Below, piece by piece: positions 59,401 to 64,000 of a stretch of DNA of 64,000 nucleotides. The position numbers and the translations under genes are program-made. Every line of letters begins with the position of its first letter. The first letter of the stretch is position 1. The DNA is from Telopea speciosissima (lineage: Eukaryota; Streptophyta; Magnoliopsida; Proteales; Proteaceae): assembly GCF_018873765.1 (NCBI RefSeq), contig NC_057919.1, positions 66,148,984 to 66,212,983 on the forward strand, read 5' to 3'. The notes beneath the pieces were generated by a model. It was given only the letters and a program-made list of their open reading frames with translations, was not told where the DNA came from and made no database searches.

Positions 59401-62400
59401 GAGCAAGAACAGCCCTTACTTCAGGGGGAGCCTGGGGAGCCACAAAGTACCTTGAAGACCTTTTCTCGAGGAGCATGCCCTAAAAGAACCACCACCATTG
59501 CTCCCACTCAATCGGCCCAACCTATTCTAAGTTCTCCTAAGTTCTCCTACTGGTAAGTCTGGTCCTGATCCTACTCTTGACTACCAATTGCTATTCGTAA
59601 GACCATAGAGAACATGTACTAAACATCCTATTTCTAACTTTATTTCATATAATTCTCTTTCTCCTTCTTTCCATACCTTTGTTTCCTCCTTTTCCTCAAT
59701 TTCTATTCCTAACACCTAGCAAGAGGCATTAGCTAACTTGAGGTGGAAAGAAGCAACGAATGAAGAGATGAATACCCTAAAAAAGAATGACACATGGGAT
59801 TTAGTGCCTCTTCCTCCAAGAAAGAAATCCGTTGGCTGTAAATGGGTCTTTGCTATAAAACAGAAGACTGATAGATTGTGGACAGATACAAGGCACAGCT
59901 AGTCGCTAGAGGCTTTACCCAAACTTATAGGATTGATTATCAGGAAACGTTTGCCCCAATAGCCAAGGTAAATATTGTCAAGGTAATCATTTCCTATGCT
60001 GTAAACCAAGGATGGGATCTTCAACAGCTTGATGTAAAGAATGCATTTCTTCATGGGGAGCTAGAAGAAGTTTACATGGAAATTCCTCTTGGCTTTGCTG
60101 CCCCAAAAACACAAGGTATGTCGTTTGAAGAAAGCCTTATATGGTCTGAAACAGTCCCCTAGAGCATGGTTCGGTCGGTTTCATAAAGCTATGGTGTCCA
60201 TTGGGTATAACAGAGCAATGTTGACCATACTGAATTTATCAAAAGATGGGCCAACACATTATAGTATTGATCGTTTATGTGGATGACATAGTCATCACTA
60301 AGAATGATAGTGTTAAAATATGCAAACTAAAGACCTATTTGGAGACCAAGTTTGAAGTCAAAGACCTAGGGAGGCTTCGATATTTTTTGGGAATAGAAGT
60401 TGCTCATTCTGCACAAGGTATCTCTCTCTCAGAGAAAGTATACACTTGATCTCTTATCTGACACTGGCATGTTGAGGTGTAAACCTGCTGATACACCATT
60501 GGAACCAAATACTCATTTAAAGAGTAAAGATGGAGAGCCAGTGGATAAGGGCAGCTATCAGAGATTGGTTGGGCGTCTGATATACCTATCCCATACATGG
60601 CCAGACATAGCTTTTGCAGTGAGTGTAGTTAGCCAATATATGCATGATCCTTATTCAACTCATTTGGAAGCAGTGTTTAGGATTTTGAGATATTTGAAGT
60701 CTTCTCTTGGAAAGGACATACTTTTCTCTCCTCACAATCATCTTCAAGTTGAGGCCTTCACTGATGCTGACCAGGCAGGGTGTCTAGATGATAGAAGAAT
60801 AACATCAAGCCATTGCTCTTTTGTTGGAGGTAACTTGGTTAGTTTGCGAACCAAGAAGCAAGTTGTTGTTGCTCGATCCAAAGCTGAAGCCGAGTTTCAG
60901 GATATGGCCCATGGGATATGCGAACTTCTCTGGCTCTAAGGGCTTCTTCAAGACTTATGTGTTGCGGTTGATCTGCCTATGCGCCTTTATTGTGACAGTA
61001 AATCAGCAATAAGTATTGCACATAATCCAATTCAACATAATCGCACCAAACATGTTGAGATTGATCGTTACTTCATCAAGGAAAAGCTAGAATAAGGAGT
61101 CATTTGTGTTTTGTTTATCCAGTCTAGTAAGCAGTTAGCTGATATTCTCACCAAGTGAATTAATAGTAAAAGTTTTTGTTCTATGTTAGCAAGTAGGGCA
61201 TGGTTGATGTTTATGCACCAACTTGAGGGGGGAGTATTGTAATATGGGTTCAAGGGTATTTTTGTCATAGGGGTATTTCAGTCCTTGTACCTATTCTAGA
61301 ATATTCCTAAACTCATTATAAATAAAGTGGGGCTGTGATCATAATGTCACAAGTCATTATTCCATTCTCAACAATACTAAAAAAATGTTAGAAAAGAACG
61401 AAAATAAAAAATAATACTTGATCGCCTTTTCACCTAGGCGCTTAGGCACCCCTCCACTGCCTTGGGTCGCCTTGCCGCCTTGACAACTATATCTTTTTTC
61501 TTTCTTTTTTTTTCCTGTGCAAGCCTTGACAACTATGTCAACCACCCAAAAACAGGAAAAAGAAGAAAAGAAAATATATCACAACCAGTTTGGCACATTC
61601 TTTCTGGAATTTAAAAGAAATGTATACGTTTTGCACATAATATTCGAAGAAATAGCTCATTGTGAGATTGAGTTGTGGTTATTAACAACAATGTTGATAT
61701 ACTTACCACCCCTCCCCAAAACAAAAGAAAATGAGATTGACTCATAATAGGCAGCAGGTTTCATGCCATTCCATTCCTTCCAGTTACACTCTGGATAAGT
61801 GGGAAGAATTCAAGGTCTGATAAGATCTCCAGATGCCAACAGTCCAACCTTGGAACACCACCAATCCAATCAGCTTCAACCTTGGTTAGAGATTGATAGG
61901 ACATATTTTCAAAGAGTATGTTGGGAACATTCAGAGACCAGATGGGAGTTCAAATACCTGTCTCAGGACCTATTGGGTCATTGGGTTTGACAGATTCCTG
62001 TACAGTTTTAGGAAACTCAGTCACTGCTACAAGCTGGACGTCTACTAGGCTCTAACAAGAGAATCACATGACTATATTCACATCAATCAGGATTGATGAG
62101 CTGCATCTCTTTGTTACTGCTGAGCATGTAACAGTGGGGCAGTATATTTATACAGGGCCACGTTCTGTCTTTTAGTTTCTCTCTTTTCTCTTTTGGTGTT
62201 TTTGAATTTGCTAATGTACCACTTTGAGCATTGTACATTCACTTACTTTCTTTCACCTTTTACCTAATTAAGTCACAATTACATCAAGAAAACAAGAAAA
62301 AATAATTTTCCTGAGCAAAGTTTGATCCTCATGTTGAACTTAGATATCTGTCCACGACAGAGAGAAATAAGTTCTAATTATGCATAAGAAAAGAAGGGGG

Positions 62401-63551
62401 GGGGGGGTCAAGCATTTGAAGTGACCTTGATTCTCCAGCCCTAGGCCTCTTTGGGTCAGCAAAACGAACAGTTAATGGCTGATCACAACCCTAAGTACCA
62501 GAAAATAGAAGAGAAGAAATAAGATATCCTTCAAATATGAAAAAGAGCAGCACTATATACTGAAGAAAAGATAAAGCTTACTCTCATCACATAGATTCCA
62601 TTAAGACCATTGATAGCTGCTGATGCCATATCTCTATGAGAAAATTTAACGAATCCACACCCTTCAGATTTAAACGATCACATCGGACCAAGAAAATACA
62701 CACTTTAATTAATGACGCACTCAAACAAATGTGTAAATGTAAATTGACAAGACAATGTTAGACGATGGGCTGAATCCACCTATCGTCTCATTTACAATGT
62801 TACGTGGGATACAAGCATGGCATCAGGGAATCAGGACAAAAGTTTGATGCATCCACATGATAGATGTTGTATGTCAAAAAGAAGAAACTGGATGACAGTG
62901 ACCAAGACTTCACATTTTCATTTTTGCAGGTACTGGTCTAGATATTCTTTTCCATGATCAATGGAGCATAATCGGTTAGGACCATCCAATTAAGTCAGTT
63001 CTTGATCTCAGATATATTTTAGGTCAGCAAATCAAATTGAGGATTCAGTGCAAGTACTTTAAAAACTGAAACTGAGAGAGAGAGAGAAATCGAACTGTAA
63101 AATGTCAAGAGAACACACCACGACTTTGTTTCTTTTCATCGTGCATAATGTAGACATCTTCCACACGACCATAAGGCGAAAAGATCTAACAAGGCAACAC
63201 CAGTAATAACTGTGAGAACCCTCTTAACATAAGGCATTACAGTGCAAAGCCACATAAGTAAAGAGATCTAACCAACAACTTAAACAAGAAGTTTATCTTC
63301 AAACAAAGAAACACGATCTTTTTGTAAGGTAAAAGTGCACAAACTTCAGAAGTAAAAAAATGAGAACAAGAACAATAACCCAGAAAGAAAAAACACCAAG
63401 ACAGTAAAAATGTTTCTGAAAGGGTACTAATAAAAAAATGTTTTTGAAAGGTTGTGTAGGCATGAATGCTAAACACATGTGAAACATACTTCTTCAACTT
63501 CCTTTTCTGTAGCTTGTCTGTTCAGGGAACCAACAAACAACTTGTACTCAG
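44466..63551 (-). CDS. FCA, flowering-time RNA-binding protein (3' part)
   Basis: Exons in reading order: 63551-63490, 63185-63119, 62661-62582, 62490-62426 (RRM2: [74 protein letters not shown]); 54020-53958 and 53853-53691 (Gly/Pro-rich, [14 protein letters not shown]); 50622-50536; 50445-49861 (195 residues, Gln-rich); 48825-48616 and 48527-48360 (WW domain [17 protein letters not shown], split just before its second Trp, WEKPEEL); 48227-48195; 44713-44648 (QERGYAQLQ...[11 protein letters not shown]); and 44564 onward ([15 protein letters not shown]). About 582 residues are visible; RRM1 and the N-terminus lie off the right edge. FCA binds RNA and, through the WW domain, the 3'-end factor FY. 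In Arabidopsis it favours proximal polyadenylation of antisense FLC transcripts, lowers FLC and promotes flowering. The ending is uncertain: reading through gives a stop at 44466, but splicing at 44520 is possible. Confidence 0.95.
44859..44896 (-). mobile_element. 38-bp RTE LINE stub with perfect 17-bp target duplication
   Basis: Only the last 38 bp of an RTE-type LINE are present ('agccgaccccatttagttgg' on the minus strand, followed by a TTG-type tail). Perfect flanks 'aaacaacaggcacaata' lie at 44842-44858 and 44897-44913. The same 3' end is seen in full context at 52500-52546. It lies in an FCA intron. Confidence 0.85.
45050..45092. repeat. C-run and A-run with (CA)n nearby
   Basis: Homopolymer C followed by homopolymer A, then (CA)n near 45106-45117 and (GA)n at 45207-45230, all in an FCA intron. 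Confidence 0.7.
46725..46990 (+). mobile_element. RTE LINE fragment, linker region before the reverse transcriptase
   Basis: Plus-strand translation gives [17 protein letters not shown] (with later stops) and then [18 protein letters not shown] followed by [11 protein letters not shown]. This matches the conserved stretch that precedes the reverse transcriptase in plant RTE elements. Frame breaks show it is dead. It lies in the 3.5-kb FCA intron, antisense to the gene. Confidence 0.7.
47036..47090 (-). mobile_element. Truncated Au-type SINE fragment
   Basis: 'cctagtgctcccgccactgcggggtctggggaggg' matches the distal part of the Au copies at 21115 and 22036. The tRNA-like head has been lost where family E element copy 2 begins, so the element may have been cut by that insertion. 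Confidence 0.55.
47091..48003 (-). mobile_element. Non-autonomous DNA element, family E, copy 2
   Basis: Minus-strand relative of 25417-26462. Shared landmarks are 'gtcgaaacccgagttttaaaat' at its right end, 'catgcattggtttcacatagagaacac', the hairpin core around 47640-47730, 'tttgaatccaataaaaatagt' and the gcataaataagtgt block. Its central hairpin has a shorter loop than copy 1. It lies in an FCA intron. Confidence 0.7.
51332..53177. mobile_element. GATATCGATA-rich DNA element, split by a LINE; 10-bp target duplication
   Basis: The left end 'aaggtctaaagtatcgatg' and right end 'aagatacttaaaacctt' are inverted repeats. 'gggtgcaacc' flanks the element at 51322-51331 and 53178-53187. A 10-bp duplication fits Mutator-like elements (9-11 bp). 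Without the inserted LINE it is about 0.8 kb. The outer parts carry gtatcgtatcgg-type words. No transposase. It lies in the 3.07-kb FCA intron. Confidence 0.72.
51517..52546 (+). mobile_element. RTE-type LINE, 5'-truncated, with perfect 17-bp target duplication
   Basis: The translation begins within the reverse transcriptase active-site block ([16 protein letters not shown], where LFADD is usual, so the first catalytic Asp is Asn). It continues [53 protein letters not shown] and [13 protein letters not shown], with stops and frame breaks. The 3' end is 'tagccgaccccattaagttgg' plus a TTG tail. 'tatcatgcataaagagg' flanks it at 51500-51516 and 52547-52563. Inactive. Confidence 0.88.
54345..54722 (-). 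repeat. Family E interior within the family G element
   Basis: 'ccctatttgaatccaataac', 'ggcggtaggtggaattttc' and 'tgcgcacaccaattaagg' match family E copies. The homology stops near 54720, at the centre of the family E hairpin, so only one hairpin arm is present. Confidence 0.65.
55120..55259 (+). repeat. Copia 5' LTR (140 bp)
   Basis: Begins TGTTGTAATATGG and ends ...TTCTCAGTA, where the partner ends ...TTCTCAACA. Preceded by 'atact' (55115-55119), which recurs after the 3' LTR. The Met-tRNA primer-binding site TGGTATCAGAGC follows at once (55260-55271). By eye it differs from the 3' LTR at about 13 positions plus one indel. Confidence 0.88.
56446..56995. mobile_element. Insertion 1 in Copia gag: element with ggatacgaatatga ends
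   Basis: The left 'ggatacgaatatgataatcccc' recurs near the right end as 'ggatacgaatatgaaaatgcc', and 'atccgattcg'/'aatcggata' words fill both flanks. The gag reading (ending SHGGSPDV) stops at its left border, and a short gag-like stretch resumes after it (about 56988-57015, PRTTGNRC), so it is a clean insertion. The right end 'gatccgtttacatcc' fits hAT-like 'ggatgtaaacgg' termini. Confidence 0.6.
57020..57655. mobile_element. Insertion 2 in Copia gag: element with catagttc ends
   Basis: The ends 'catagttccaaaactcg' and 'cgagtttttgaactatg' are inverted repeats. 'cactgt' occurs just left and just right of it. The gag reading resumes with [12 protein letters not shown] directly after. The outer parts are packed with gagatct/ctcgaga and attcga words, similar in style to family E but with different ends. 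Confidence 0.7.
61235..61373 (+). repeat. Copia 3' LTR (139 bp)
   Basis: Follows the polypurine tract 'cttgaggggggag'. Ends ...TTCTCAACA, followed by the 'atact' duplication (61374-61378). It has the same TATA-like 'ctcattataaataaag' as the 5' LTR. Confidence 0.88.
62397..62408. repeat. G homopolymer in an FCA intron
   Basis: About 11 G directly inside the 3' side of the 8.4-kb intron, 18 bp from the exon 62426-62490 donor. Probably neutral. Confidence 0.6.
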
Positions 63552-64000
63552 CTGCACCTACCAGTGAAAGAATCAACATCAGAAAACAAAAAATAATAAT
63601 AAATAAAGGAAAAACAAGGAGAGAGGGAGTGGGAGGGAATATCAGCTCCAGTTAAGACTCCATTTTCAAAGCAGCCTTGAAAGAGAACAGCTCAGATTTT
63701 ACTAATCAGTAATATAAATGACATATCACCAATAAATAAATGTCAATATGAATGGTAAATGGCTCAAGCCTTAGTCAATTGGTTGAGACTTGCACCACAT
63801 TTTATAGGAACTCTCTAAGAAATAAACAGAAACTGTTGGCAACCTGAAAACCTGTTTTTGTGGGAATAGATGCATCTATGTATGTACTGTAAAATGTTCT
63901 ACACTTTCAAAGTCTTACAGTCCATTGCTTTTACTCTTTCTTAATTTTTTGGGAATTTTCTGCAATCCACTACTCTTTTTTTTACTGCCTTCACATTATT
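63552..64000 (-). other. FCA intron upstream of the RRM2 exon
   Basis: No RRM1-like coding sequence is found here, so the next upstream exon lies beyond the window. 63757-63800 ('gctcaagccttagtcaattggttgagacttgcacc') resembles a tRNA-derived SINE head. Confidence 0.6.

Larger units (their letters stand above)
55120..61373 (+). mobile_element. Ty1/copia retrotransposon, decayed, with two insertions in gag
   Basis: LTRs 55120-55259 and 61235-61373, 5-bp duplication 'atact', primer-binding site 55260 and polypurine tract 61222-61234. Domain order: gag (about 55709-56445, UBN2-like), zinc knuckle [15 protein letters not shown] (57670), protease DSGA (about 58018), integrase His/Cys motif (about 58405-58535) and catalytic Asp, Asp, Glu (about 58585, 58775, 58878), reverse transcriptase (WKEAT... 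59748, YVDDIVIT about 60272) and RNase H (TDADQAG about 60760). Integrase before reverse transcriptase defines copia. Breaks: a frameshift near 55795, two inserted elements in gag, stops in integrase near 58639 and 58677, and frame changes near 58190, 59550, 59700-59880, 60115, 60200, 60430 and 60940. It is inactive and lies antisense to FCA. Confidence 0.92.
54307..61536. mobile_element. Mutator-like element, family G, hosting a Copia insertion
   Basis: The left end 'atagttgtcaaggcagcgg' and right end 'aagccttgacaactat' are inverted repeats, and 'gtcaaccacc' flanks the block at 54297-54306 and 61537-61546 (10 bp). A second inner 'gccgccttgacaactat' at 61472-61488 duplicates the right terminal motif. 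Removing Copia leaves about 1 kb. 54345-54722 inside it is homologous to the interior of family E. No transposase seen. It sits in the 8.4-kb FCA intron. Confidence 0.72.

Noticed and set aside
1-64000. CRISPR array, bacterial operons or prophage
   Set aside because: No regularly spaced direct repeats of the right length, no bacterial genes; the window is plant nuclear DNA.

Overview
This window is nuclear DNA of a flowering plant. It is AT-rich and rich in GA/CT microsatellites, MITEs, SINEs and LINE debris, and all six recognisable genes are plant families with plant-type introns. The SINE, RTE and Copia families and the long TE-filled introns suit a woody eudicot or magnoliid, but I cannot name the species.

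Layout: 1-6 kb is gene-free, with a dead L1-type LINE RNase H remnant and foldback elements. An atypical HLH transcription factor of the bHLH147/148 (AIF-like) type lies at 7246-7959 (+). More MITEs and a probable solo LTR follow. A UPBEAT1-like HLH gene lies at 15754-16098 (+). Prefoldin subunit 3 spans 18286-23212 (+, six exons), with two tRNA-derived SINEs in intron 3. 23.2-31.7 kb is mostly transposon debris, including a SINE split by a later DNA element. A group IIc WRKY gene lies at 32237-33748 (+, three exons). 34-40 kb is gene-free. A class III peroxidase pseudogene (about 41189-43417, +) has been broken by MITEs, loss of exon 2 and a frameshift. From 44466 to beyond 63551 on the minus strand lies the 3' two-thirds of the flowering-time gene FCA (RRM2, Gln-rich region, split WW domain, C-terminal motif). 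Its start and RRM1 lie beyond the right edge.

The genes form no operon-like unit. FCA acts in autonomous-pathway RNA 3'-end processing, prefoldin in tubulin/actin folding, and the HLH proteins and WRKY in transcription. UPBEAT1 represses class III peroxidases in Arabidopsis, so its presence 25 kb from a dead peroxidase is notable but probably coincidental.

The most informative structure is the layered transposon history. One FCA intron holds a Mutator-like element (10-bp target duplication) containing a Ty1/copia element (5-bp duplication, primer-binding site and polypurine tract visible), whose gag in turn carries two further insertions. A second FCA intron holds an element with GTATCGATAC-type ends split by an RTE LINE with a perfect 17-bp duplication. 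A third holds a 38-bp LINE stub, also with a perfect 17-bp duplication. One MITE family occurs at least six times, four of them within 1.4 kb around the peroxidase.
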